DNA of 64,000 bases from CAVQBP01 sp963723205. Lineage in GTDB: Bacteria > Bacteroidota > Ignavibacteria > Ignavibacteriales > Ignavibacteriaceae. This document shows, in pieces, positions 6,632 through 15,429 of the stretch (positions are counted from its first letter, which is position 1; each line of letters begins with the position of its first letter). The stretch lies in the NCBI GenBank assembly GCA_963723205.1, contig CAVRQC010000033.1, positions 248,001 to 312,000 of the forward strand. The letters are read 5' to 3'. The notes under the pieces were generated by a model. The model had not been told where the DNA came from. It made no database searches and worked only from the letters and a program-made list of their open reading frames with translations. The position numbers and the translations under genes are program-made.

Positions 6632-9619
6632 ATGCAAGCTGTCTACAATTTTTTTTGCAAGTTAAAAACAATTTCCAAGTGCACGTTCTTAATTTTATTT
6701 GTCTTGGGATTTAATATTGTTCAAGCACAACAGTCCGGTAAAATTATGGGCACCGTCTCGGATCAAGACACAGGTGATCCACTTCCTGGAGCAAATGTCT
6801 TCCTTGAGGGAACAAGTTTGGGTGCGGCTACAACAACTGATGGTACATATATAATACGTCAGGTTGTTCCGGGAAATTATAATATGATAATTAGGTATAT
6901 AGGCTATAAAGAACAGAAGATGCCAATTACCATAGTATCGGGAAGAACTTTGGAAATTAATGTTGGTCTTAAACAAGTTACAATCGAGGGTAAAGAAGTA
7001 GTGGTTTCAGCCCAGGCTATGGGACAAACTGAAGCTATTAACCAGCAGTTATCTTCCAATACAATTTCAAATGTTGTATCAGCTGAACGTATTCAGGAAA
7101 TTCCCGATGTAAACGCCGCAGAATCTGTCGGACGTTTACCCGGCATATCCCTGATAAGAAGCGGCGGTGAAGGACAAAAGGTAACTATCCGTGGAATGGC
7201 GCCGCAATACAATGTAATGATGGTGAATGGTGTGCGGCTGGAATCTACCGATCGTGATAACCGCAGTGTGGATCTAAACATGATAGCACCGAATATACTT
7301 TCTGGTATTGAAGTTAAAAAAGCATTAACTGCTGATATGGATGCTGATGCGGTTGGCGGGACGGTTAACCTTAAAATAGGTAAAGCCAAAGAAGGATTTC
7401 ATAGCAGTTTTTCGGCGCAGGATGGATATACTTCGTTAGCAAATAAGAGGCCCTTTGGCAGTTACCGGGTAACAGGCCTGGTCACTAATCGTTTTTTGGG
7501 GGACAAGCTAGGCGTTCAGGTTTCAGGCTACCTGGACAGATACAACAGAAATTCTGATAGATTAAATGCTACATATTTACCAAATGTAGAATCTATAAAG
7601 AAGAATGGATTGATTCCAACTGAGCTGAATGAAATTAATATATATGATGAAGTTACTGACAGAAAAAGAGCCGGCGGCAGCCTGGTATTTGACTATCAGC
7701 TTCCAGGCGGTTATTTAATGTTAAATAATTTTATAGGTAACCTTCGTGAAAATCAGATAGAGCAGCGGGATTATTTAACTACAGGTTACGAATGGAGAGG
7801 TTATGGAGCGGACAGGGAATTTAGTAATACGGTAATCAGTAATGCACTTCAGGGTGAATTTGAATTTTTTAACATTAACATGGATTTTTCACTTTCAAAT
7901 TCAATTACAACACTGCGCAGACCCGGTGATCTTACACTGGATACAAGAACAAGGTCAGGCGGTACACAGGGATGGGTCCCGGATTCGGTTATAGCAGGTA
8001 AAGAGAGACAGGCATCACCAAGTTTAATATTAAATCATGCTCGAATTCTAGGGGATAAAATTGTAAATAATGCATCTACCCTTCAGCGGGATGTTAATGA
8101 AGCTGCTCAATCGGCTGTACTTAATTTTAAAGTGCCTTTTAACTTTACTAATTATCTTTCCGGAAACCTGAAGCTTGGTGGTAAATTTGAACAGAATTCA
8201 AGAAAAAATGATGAAACCCAATGGGGAATTGATGTGGACAGAGGGGGGCTTTCACTAGATTTTAATACCCTTTTGAGGACTACTGCTTGGCCGGATCTTG
8301 GTATGACTGCCCAGGATAACGGGTTATTAGCTTCTTTATTTGCAGACCCTTCCTACGATATCGGCAATTTTCTTTCCGGCAGTGAGGGAGTCAGCAGCGA
8401 TGCTTTCTATAACAAAATTTCAATCTGGAAGATGCGTCATCTGGCTGATCTGGCTAAACAATATGGCTACTATCTTCAAGCACCGCAACAATCAACTCAA
8501 TATGATTATCATTATACCCGTAATTTCTATGCCTTTTATATTATGTCTGAATTGAATATTTCTAAATATGTTACATTTTTGCCCGGCATACGATACGAAA
8601 AGTATAGTTATGATTATACTGCAGATTCTACATATGTATTTGGCCGGCTAACAACGCCGGGTGAGCATTATTATAACTATGCAACTTTAAATTGGGATTC
8701 TACAAAATCAGAGAACTGGTTTCCTCAAATTCAGTTGCGTATTAAACCGACAGATTGGCTGGATTTCCGGCTGGCAAGCACTAAAAGTATAATTTATCCT
8801 GATTACCGCGCTGTTTCTCCATATCTGTTTGCTGATGTATACAGTGATCCGATAATATTACGCTTAGGTAATCCTTATTTAAATCCAGCGTTATCTCAAA
8901 ATTACGATATCTATGCTTCTGTATATGAAAATCATATAGGGTTATTCACAGCAGGATTCTTTTATAAAGAAATTGATAATTTAATTGTTGCCGTTACATA
9001 TAATACCAGAGACAATTCAAAAGTTAATTATAGATTTCCTTTAAGCCCGACGCAGACAACGGAGGTTCATACCTGGACTAATTTAGATGAAACCTCTTAT
9101 GTAAGGGGTATTGAATTAGACTGGCAAACCCATTTCTGGTACCTGCCGTCATTCCTAAGCGGACTAGTTTTTAATATTAACTATACGCATATTAATTCTA
9201 ACACGCGTTATCCGTTTACCAAACAGGTAGCAACAGGTGGCGGCCCATTTAAAAAAATTACTTATAAAGATACAACCAGAACCGGCAGATTGTTAGATCA
9301 GCCAAATGATGTTTTGAACTTAACCTTAGGTTATGATATCGGTGGTTTTTCTGCAAGGTTATCATTTCAATATACAGACAATGTCTTAAGACAGGCAGAT
9401 GATGTTTACCAGGAGCTTGATTCTTATACATCACCTTATTCCAGGTGGGATTTTACTGCATATCAAAAACTTCCCTGGTACGAAGGACTTCAAGTATATT
9501 TGAATGTAAACAATATTACCAACAGGCCGGACCGCCAATTTGTAAGTGTTTTACAAAAATTGTCTGATGTGCAATATTATGGTAGAACAGCAGATTTAGG
9601 AGTTCGTTATTCGTTTTAA
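6632..9619 (+). CDS. TonB-dependent outer-membrane receptor, probably for oligosaccharides
   Basis: 995 residues. A signal peptide (about 1-33, ending V-Q-A-Q) is followed by a carboxypeptidase-regulatory-like beta-sandwich (about 36-125; G-T-V-S-D-Q-D-T-G-D-P-L-P-G-A-N-V). Next comes a plug domain (about 140-250; V-G-R-L-P-G-I-S-L-I-R and V-T-I-R-G-M-A-P-Q-Y-N) and a 22-strand-type barrel ending in L-G-V-R-Y-S-F with the expected terminal Phe. It would import glycan fragments across the outer membrane using TonB energy. No SusD homologue is beside it; the next gene encodes a T9SS-sorted beta-helix protein. A GGGA motif precedes the ATG. It is probably controlled from the gap holding the paired LacI-like boxes. 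The exact ligand is unknown; RG-I oligosaccharides are likely from context. Confidence 0.9.
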   Translation: MQAVYNFFCKLKTISKCTFLILFVLGFNIVQAQQSGKIMGTVSDQDTGDPLPGANVFLEGTSLGAATTTDGTYIIRQVVPGNYNMIIRYIGYKEQKMPITIVSGRTLEINVGLKQVTIEGKEVVVSAQAMGQTEAINQQLSSNTISNVVSAERIQEIPDVNAAESVGRLPGISLIRSGGEGQKVTIRGMAPQYNVMMVNGVRLESTDRDNRSVDLNMIAPNILSGIEVKKALTADMDADAVGGTVNLKIGKAKEGFHSSFSAQDGYTSLANKRPFGSYRVTGLVTNRFLGDKLGVQVSGYLDRYNRNSDRLNATYLPNVESIKKNGLIPTELNEINIYDEVTDRKRAGGSLVFDYQLPGGYLMLNNFIGNLRENQIEQRDYLTTGYEWRGYGADREFSNTVISNALQGEFEFFNINMDFSLSNSITTLRRPGDLTLDTRTRSGGTQGWVPDSVIAGKERQASPSLILNHARILGDKIVNNASTLQRDVNEAAQSAVLNFKVPFNFTNYLSGNLKLGGKFEQNSRKNDETQWGIDVDRGGLSLDFNTLLRTTAWPDLGMTAQDNGLLASLFADPSYDIGNFLSGSEGVSSDAFYNKISIWKMRHLADLAKQYGYYLQAPQQSTQYDYHYTRNFYAFYIMSELNISKYVTFLPGIRYEKYSYDYTADSTYVFGRLTTPGEHYYNYATLNWDSTKSENWFPQIQLRIKPTDWLDFRLASTKSIIYPDYRAVSPYLFADVYSDPIILRLGNPYLNPALSQNYDIYASVYENHIGLFTAGFFYKEIDNLIVAVTYNTRDNSKVNYRFPLSPTQTTEVHTWTNLDETSYVRGIELDWQTHFWYLPSFLSGLVFNINYTHINSNTRYPFTKQVATGGGPFKKITYKDTTRTGRLLDQPNDVLNLTLGYDIGGFSARLSFQYTDNVLRQADDVYQELDSYTSPYSRWDFTAYQKLPWYEGLQVYLNVNNITNRPDRQFVSVLQKLSDVQYYGRTADLGVRYSF

Positions 9620-9697
9620 CAATTATTTTTCATCCGAACTTAAAACTGTAGGAGGTAATATATGATATAGAATTAATTATAATATATTATAAGGACA

Positions 9698-9829
9698 GGT
9701 TGACCAAAAACTTAAAATTGTCATTTCGACCAGAGGGAGAAATCTCAGATGTAAATTTATCTTGGAGATTTCTCTGTCACTTCGCTCCTTCGAAATGACA
9801 CGTTTCATACTTTTTGATCAAGCTCAACC
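9698..9829. repeat. Long imperfect palindrome (MITE/REP-like hairpin)
   Basis: Nested arms: GGTTGACCAAAAA (9698-9710) pairs with TTTTTGATCAAG (9811-9822), GTCATTTCGA (9720-9729) with TCGAAATGAC (9790-9799), and GAGAAATCTC (9737-9746) with GAGATTTCTC (9765-9774). It would form a large hairpin in the RNA between the receptor gene and its partner. A diverged relative lies at 16708-16821. Non-autonomous mobile hairpins of this general form are common in Bacteroidota intergenic DNA. No transposase is nearby. Confidence 0.7.
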
Positions 9830-9882
9830 AATTTCTTAATTAACTAATCAAATCAATAACATTAAATTAAAAGGAGTATTTA

Positions 9883-11628
9883 ATGAAAAAGTTATTACTA
9901 CTACTATTGGCATCTTTCCTAATGCTTGCACCTTCAATGCTAGCTCAAACAGCACTCGACCCAGCTCAATACGTTAACGTGCAAATTGCTTCTGATACTT
10001 TGTCCGATGGATCGCACGATCCGGCAAAAACAGTTTATACGGCAGAAAGCGGCCAATTCTACGCCTTTGACGGAACATTGAATTGTGATTTTGACCTGAC
10101 AATATTAGGTCCTGATAATACCTGGATTATGGATCAGACTGCTCCGCCGGTATTCTTGCAAATCCCTGCTGCTGCTGGTGGCAATGGAAGAGATATGATT
10201 CACATTTTGGCGGGAGGAAGTACGGTTATAAAAAATGTCATAATAGATGGAAATCTTTCCGATGATAACCTTGTTGGAGCGTTTGTAGTTAATCAGGGCG
10301 GTAATAAAATGATTTTCGATAATTGCGGTTTCGGCGAGTGTCAGTGGTTTACCAGCAGAAATCAGGCAGTGGCTGATACAGTTAGTTATACCAATTGTGT
10401 TTTTGTAAATATGGTTCGAAAGGCCAGTACACCCTTTAACGGTATGTTAACTCGTCTAGATGCTGCCGTTACAAATTTTATATTTGAAAACAATACTTCT
10501 GTTAATTCAAGCAGATTATTTGGTAATGGCGGTGACTTTATTACTTCGACAATGAAAGAGATACATAACACATATATTAATATGCAGGTAAACGGACATG
10601 AGCTTCATTGGTATGAGGGTTTACAGGCAAACAATATTTATTATAACTGGAGTTACAGAGGACGTAATATACAAACTAACTACTATGAAGCACCTTTTAC
10701 AACATGGGAGCATCATTATCCGGTAGCAAATAAACTTGATTCTATTTCAGTTTACGAAGGAATGAACTTATTTTACCTGGATCCTGCTTTCCAGGATTAT
10801 TGGAACGGTACAATTAATCCAATGGTTACGAATGATTCCCTTAAATTAATTCCATGTTTTTTATGGCCTAAGGGTATTGACACGACTATGATGACTGATA
10901 ATAACTTTACAATAGGTAAAAACTACTGGCAATTTGATCCCGGATTTGCTAATAATCCGAGTAAACTTGACAGTATGTTAGCCTGGGTTAATTATTATTG
11001 GGCCGGTGTATTGGGGTATGATGGAATAACAACCTGGCCTGACTGGCGTGTTCAATTGGTTGTAGATTTTGATGATCAAGGTCAACCAATGTTAAACTGG
11101 CCGCCTGATATAGATTTGAGCTACTCAAATACTAATCTGCAAAAAGGAGGTACAGACGGATTGCCACTTGGTGACTTAAACTGGTTCCCTGATGCTAAAG
11201 CTACATATATGGCTAACAGAGCTCAATATATTGCAGCATTGCAGGATTCAATGACAAATGCAACGTACACTTATGTTCCCGGTGATAGTATGTCAGCTTT
11301 CATTACAACTGATATGGTTGATGTAAAATATGAAAGTCCTAATGCTCCGGCTACATATTATTTAAGCAACAACTATCCTAATCCTTTCAATCCGAGTACA
11401 ACAATACGGTTTGGGCTGCCTGAACAATCGGAAGTTACCCTGAGCGTATTTAACATCCTGGGTCAAAAAGTACTTGAAGTAACTGAGAAAAGTTTAGCAG
11501 CCGGAGTACATTCATTTAAATTCAATGCTTCCCGGTTAAGCAGTGGAGTTTATGTCTATAGGATACAGGCTACCAGTGCGAGCGGAAAGAACTTTGTTTC
11601 ATCCAAGAAAATGATGCTATTGAAATAG
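9883..11628 (+). CDS. Secreted beta-helix-like protein with T9SS sorting domain, likely partner of the TonB receptor
   Basis: 581 residues. A strong AAAAGGAG ribosome-binding site lies before the ATG. A clean signal peptide (about 1-21) ends L-A-Q. The middle has repeated short beta-strand/Asn-rich turns (V-I-K-N-V-I-I-D-G-N, F-E-N-N-T-S-V-N), suggesting a pectin-lyase-like beta-helix, but no catalytic motif was recognised. The C-terminal 80 or so residues are a T9SS sorting domain (N-N-Y-P-N-P-F-N-P ... S-S-K-K-M-M-L-L-K). It is the only gene between the receptor and a terminator, so the pair forms a unit. By position it occupies the SusD slot and may capture glycan at the surface (inference). 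It could instead be an uncharacterised lyase. Confidence 0.7.
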   Translation: MKKLLLLLLASFLMLAPSMLAQTALDPAQYVNVQIASDTLSDGSHDPAKTVYTAESGQFYAFDGTLNCDFDLTILGPDNTWIMDQTAPPVFLQIPAAAGGNGRDMIHILAGGSTVIKNVIIDGNLSDDNLVGAFVVNQGGNKMIFDNCGFGECQWFTSRNQAVADTVSYTNCVFVNMVRKASTPFNGMLTRLDAAVTNFIFENNTSVNSSRLFGNGGDFITSTMKEIHNTYINMQVNGHELHWYEGLQANNIYYNWSYRGRNIQTNYYEAPFTTWEHHYPVANKLDSISVYEGMNLFYLDPAFQDYWNGTINPMVTNDSLKLIPCFLWPKGIDTTMMTDNNFTIGKNYWQFDPGFANNPSKLDSMLAWVNYYWAGVLGYDGITTWPDWRVQLVVDFDDQGQPMLNWPPDIDLSYSNTNLQKGGTDGLPLGDLNWFPDAKATYMANRAQYIAALQDSMTNATYTYVPGDSMSAFITTDMVDVKYESPNAPATYYLSNNYPNPFNPSTTIRFGLPEQSEVTLSVFNILGQKVLEVTEKSLAAGVHSFKFNASRLSSGVYVYRIQATSASGKNFVSSKKMMLLK

Positions 11629-11714
11629 CCGGCTAGCATTAAGGTAGCCATCGAGGTTTACATTACCTGAAAAACGGAGAGTAACCCCGAAGGTTTTGAT
11701 AAGAGTTAATAACG

Positions 11715-11760
11715 ATGAGTTTCTTCGAACATGTTTTGAAGAAACTCATTTATTATTTTA
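11715..11760 (+). terminator. Intrinsic terminator after the receptor/partner unit
   Basis: A perfect 12-base stem, ATGAGTTTCTTC (11715-11726) and GAAGAAACTCAT (11738-11749), has an 11-base loop and is followed by a T-rich tail (TATTATTTTA). The stem is AT-rich, but its length and tail fit a rho-independent terminator. It marks the end of the receptor-partner transcription unit. Confidence 0.75.
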
Positions 11761-11925
11761 TTTGTACATTTATATCAGCATTTGATGCAGTTAATTAATA
11801 TAGTTCGAAAATTCAAATTTTAGTTCTGTTGTTAACGTGGAACAAATTCAATTCTTAATTATTCCGAAAAGATTGACTAATCCAAATAAAACTATAAAAA
11901 AAAATTAAAAAAATGGTTTCATACT

Positions 11926-14046
11926 ATGTCGAATCCAATATTTAATCTTAAGATTTTAAGTCATCTATTTATAGGGCTAATAATAATTGCAGGAATTAGC
12001 TCATGTAATAAACCGGAAGACCTGACTATTTTAAATCAGGGAGCTAATTCCTTTGCATTGATTCAAATTCATAATCCTTATGGGAATAACATTACCATTT
12101 CTTCGGATGACACCTCAGGTGCAATTGGTTTTATTCTAAATGGAAAAAATTATTGGGTAACCGGACAACCTCAAATATCACATCCGGCATCAGATAAGTC
12201 AGCATATAAATGGCAGGATGGTGATGTAACGGTAATATTAGAAACAAACAAAAAGGATAATGAATTAAATTTTAAATTCAGGCTTGAGGATTCACAATTA
12301 AAACCCTCAGCATGGATGATAAATACAAAGGTGAAACATGACGAATACTTTACCGGTGTATTTGAAAGGGTTGTTGATGGTACTCAATATAAATCGTGGG
12401 AAAAAGGAATTACAGAAGGTCTAAATCTCAGAGGACAAAAAGTAGATGTTAAATTAAAACCAACAGTTTCGGCATACGCTCCTTTTTATATTTCATCAGG
12501 TAATTACGCAATTTTTGTTCATGGCACCTGGCCCGGGGTAATTGATTTTTGTAAAGAACAAAAAGATTTGGTCCAAATATCATTTGAAGGACCTGAATTA
12601 TCAATTTCTTTAATGATGGATAAGGGACCTGCTGAATTAATTAAACGTCATGCATTGGAAACCGGTTCATCTTTTGTCCCGCCTAAATGGGCTTTTGGAC
12701 CATGGCGCTGGCGTGATGAACATGTTAATAAAAAGAGATACTATGACGGCAGCATTGTACATGCCCCGTATAATTCTGAGATTGCTGAAGAAATTCTTTT
12801 AATGCATGCATATGACATTCCCTGCACAGCTTATTGGATTGACAGGCCATGGGGTCCGGGTGTTAGGGGATTTGACGATTACAAGATTGATTATAATCGA
12901 TTGCCTAACTTTGAAAATATGATAAAATGGCTGAACTCAAAAAATATTTCAACTATGCTCTGGATTGCACCGTTTGTTATGGGTAATATGGCTAATGTTG
13001 CTGAAGAAAAAGGATATGATCTTAAGAGCCATATTTGGATGGATTCACGACAGGTTTTAATGGATTTTACAAATGAGGAAGCATGTAAATGGTGGGGCGA
13101 AAACGGACCTGGAAAATTAGCAAAAATGGGAGTAAAAGGTTTCAAACTTGATCGCGCAGACGGAGAGAAACTTCTAGATTCACTCGACTTAAAAACATCT
13201 ATTGGGACAAGCTACCGTGAAAACTTTAATGATTATCCGCGTCAATATGTAAAAGCAACTTACGATGCGGTAAAACCTGTATTAGGTAATGATTTTATTT
13301 TGTTTCCGAGAGCTCAATATACAGGAAGTGCAAAATACGGTGGTCTTTGGGCCGGTGATACCGGGAATCCGCCCGAAGGACTTCGGTCGGTAATTATCGC
13401 TGTGCAGAGATGTGCAGTTATGGGTTACCCGGTTTGGGGATCAGATTGCGGAGGTTATGCTAAAGATATTGATCGTGAGGTTACTAAACGCTGGCTGGGA
13501 TTTGCATGCTTTTCTCCTATAATGGAAGTTGGTCCTACAAATAATACAGTATTTTGGGATATGAATTATAAGCCGTCATTTGATCAGGAATTACTGGCAG
13601 TTTGGAGATTTTATACAAAACTAAGAATGTATCTTGTTGATTATATTCATCACTTTGCAGAAGTAGCTAGTAAAACAGGGATGCCTATTGTTAGACCTTT
13701 GTTTATTGAATATCCTGACCAAAAAGAAAGCTGGAAAGATTGGACAACTTATAAATTTGGAGATGACCTATTAGTCTCTGTGATTTGGGAAAAGGGAAAA
13801 ACAAAGCAGTCGGTTTATCTGCCAGCCGGTGAAACCTGGATTGATCTTTGGAACAATAAAGAATATGAAGGCGGAAAATATATTGAAGTTAAAGCTCCTG
13901 CATATCAAACTCCTGTTTTCCTTCGTAAAGGTTCTAAACTAAAGTTACCTGACTTAAATAAGTTATATGAAGAATCTGTAAAAATAACTTCAACTAAATT
14001 TGATATGAACAAATTGGAATTAAAAGAGAAATGGCTGAATAATTAG
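11926..14046 (+). CDS. GH31 family glycosidase, lipoprotein
   Basis: 706 residues with a lipoprotein signal ending G-I-S-S-C (Cys27). An N-terminal beta-sandwich precedes the (beta/alpha)8 barrel. GH31 landmarks are W-I-D-R-P-W-G near 304, the nucleophile Asp409 in G-F-K-L-D-R-A-D, and the acid/base Asp478 in L-W-A-G-D-T-G-N. The C-terminal sheet domain ends in Y-Q-T-P-V-F-L-R-K-G-S. GH31 enzymes are retaining alpha-glycosidases (alpha-xylosidase, alpha-glucosidase, alpha-galactosidase and sulfoquinovosidase among them). Here it probably removes an alpha-linked side-chain sugar in the periplasm; which one cannot be told. It is preceded by a terminator and about 165 bases of AT-rich DNA, so it may open a new unit running into GH105 and PL22. 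Confidence 0.88.
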   Translation: MSNPIFNLKILSHLFIGLIIIAGISSCNKPEDLTILNQGANSFALIQIHNPYGNNITISSDDTSGAIGFILNGKNYWVTGQPQISHPASDKSAYKWQDGDVTVILETNKKDNELNFKFRLEDSQLKPSAWMINTKVKHDEYFTGVFERVVDGTQYKSWEKGITEGLNLRGQKVDVKLKPTVSAYAPFYISSGNYAIFVHGTWPGVIDFCKEQKDLVQISFEGPELSISLMMDKGPAELIKRHALETGSSFVPPKWAFGPWRWRDEHVNKKRYYDGSIVHAPYNSEIAEEILLMHAYDIPCTAYWIDRPWGPGVRGFDDYKIDYNRLPNFENMIKWLNSKNISTMLWIAPFVMGNMANVAEEKGYDLKSHIWMDSRQVLMDFTNEEACKWWGENGPGKLAKMGVKGFKLDRADGEKLLDSLDLKTSIGTSYRENFNDYPRQYVKATYDAVKPVLGNDFILFPRAQYTGSAKYGGLWAGDTGNPPEGLRSVIIAVQRCAVMGYPVWGSDCGGYAKDIDREVTKRWLGFACFSPIMEVGPTNNTVFWDMNYKPSFDQELLAVWRFYTKLRMYLVDYIHHFAEVASKTGMPIVRPLFIEYPDQKESWKDWTTYKFGDDLLVSVIWEKGKTKQSVYLPAGETWIDLWNNKEYEGGKYIEVKAPAYQTPVFLRKGSKLKLPDLNKLYEESVKITSTKFDMNKLELKEKWLNN

Positions 14047-14076
14047 TTTAACGGCATTTATTGAATGGGGAAATTT

Positions 14077-15429
14077 ATGAGAGTAAAAATGACCGGACTA
14101 TTATTGTCTGCAATAATTTTATTTTCTGTAAACTCGATTAGTTCAAAATTATTTGCTCAGGATAGTAGCAGGATTTTAGAATACAGAAAGCCAACCGAAA
14201 AAATTCTTGAAAAAATTGCCAACCGAATACTTTCCGAAACTACATATCGATTCATTGATACAGAAACCGGCAAGACCTATAAATCAACAAAAGACTTACC
14301 GCTTAAACTTTCAGTTAAAGTAGAAAGTCGATACAATGATTGGCATTACACAAACGGTGTTTTAAATTTCGGAATGAAAGAACTGGGAAATGTAACAGGC
14401 GAAAAAAAATATGACGAATTTGTTTACAGGAATTTTGATTTTGTATTTAACCACGGTAACCTCGATTATTTCAGAAAATTGTATGACGAACAAAAGAAAA
14501 AAGACTGGTACAGTGTAAGAAGTGTAAACTGGCACATGTTTTTCAGAATGATCAGACTCGATGACTGCGGGACAATCGGTGCAAGTCTTATTGAAGTTTA
14601 CATAAAGGACCCCCGGAAAAATTATAAGAATTATATTGATTTAGTTGCGAACCATGTTCTTAATGTTGAAACACGGTTACCGGACGGTACAATATCAAGG
14701 TATTGGCCGCATGAAAACACAATCTGGGCAGACGATCTTTATATGAGTGTGGCATTTTTAGCCCGGATGGGAAAACTTACCGGCGAGAATAAATATTTTG
14801 ATGATGCTATTTATCAAATTAAACAGTATTATAAATATTTGTGGGATGATGAAAAAGAAATTTTCTATCACTGCTACCATACAGATATTCAACAAAATGG
14901 TGTTGCTCACTGGGCGCGAGCGAATGGATGGATATTTATGGCTCAAGCTGATTTATTAGATGTTCTTCCGAAAGACTATCAGGGACGAGATGATGTATTA
15001 AAAATATATAATAAACAAGCTGAAGGATTAGCACGTTGGCAAAGTGAGGGTGGGCTTTGGCATCAGCTTTTAGATAAAAATGATTCGTACCTTGAGACAT
15101 CTGCTTCCGCTATGTTTGTTTTTGGATTTGCCAGGGGTGTAAACCGTGGTTGGTTGGATCAGGATTTTTCATATGTTGCAGATATGGGCTGGCAGGGAAT
15201 TCTTTCAAATATTGATGGAAACGGAAATATCAAAAATATTTGTGTCGGTACAGGGATAATGCCGGCGTTATCTTTTTACTATAAACGTCCCGTCGAATCA
15301 AATATTCCAATGGGGGAAGGACCTGTGTTAAGAGCCGGCGTTGAAATTCTTCAAATGGCAAAATATCATGAATTACCAGCTAGAGCTAAATATGATCGTA
15401 TAATTAAAGAAGCAGGAGAAAAGAAATGA
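14077..15429 (+). CDS. GH105 unsaturated rhamnogalacturonyl hydrolase, exported
   Basis: 450 residues from the ATG at 14077, which has GGGG about seven bases upstream; the ATG at 14065 is an in-frame alternative. The signal peptide ends L-F-A-Q. The (alpha/alpha)6 barrel of GH88/105 shows D-D-C-G-T-I-G-A-S-L and W-A-D-D-L-Y-M (Asp219/Asp220 from this start), then G-V-A-H-W-A-R-A-N-G-W and G-L-W-H-Q-L-L-D, all typical. The enzyme hydrates and releases the 4,5-unsaturated uronic acid left at the non-reducing end by pectin or RG-I lyases. Its last four bases overlap the PL22 start (ATGA), so the two are translationally coupled. A paralogue lies on the other strand at 45061. Confidence 0.9.
   Translation: MRVKMTGLLLSAIILFSVNSISSKLFAQDSSRILEYRKPTEKILEKIANRILSETTYRFIDTETGKTYKSTKDLPLKLSVKVESRYNDWHYTNGVLNFGMKELGNVTGEKKYDEFVYRNFDFVFNHGNLDYFRKLYDEQKKKDWYSVRSVNWHMFFRMIRLDDCGTIGASLIEVYIKDPRKNYKNYIDLVANHVLNVETRLPDGTISRYWPHENTIWADDLYMSVAFLARMGKLTGENKYFDDAIYQIKQYYKYLWDDEKEIFYHCYHTDIQQNGVAHWARANGWIFMAQADLLDVLPKDYQGRDDVLKIYNKQAEGLARWQSEGGLWHQLLDKNDSYLETSASAMFVFGFARGVNRGWLDQDFSYVADMGWQGILSNIDGNGNIKNICVGTGIMPALSFYYKRPVESNIPMGEGPVLRAGVEILQMAKYHELPARAKYDRIIKEAGEKK

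Noticed and set aside
9883..11628. SusD-family lipoprotein after the receptor
   Set aside because: There is no lipobox and no TPR-like SusD helices; the protein is beta-rich with a T9SS tail.
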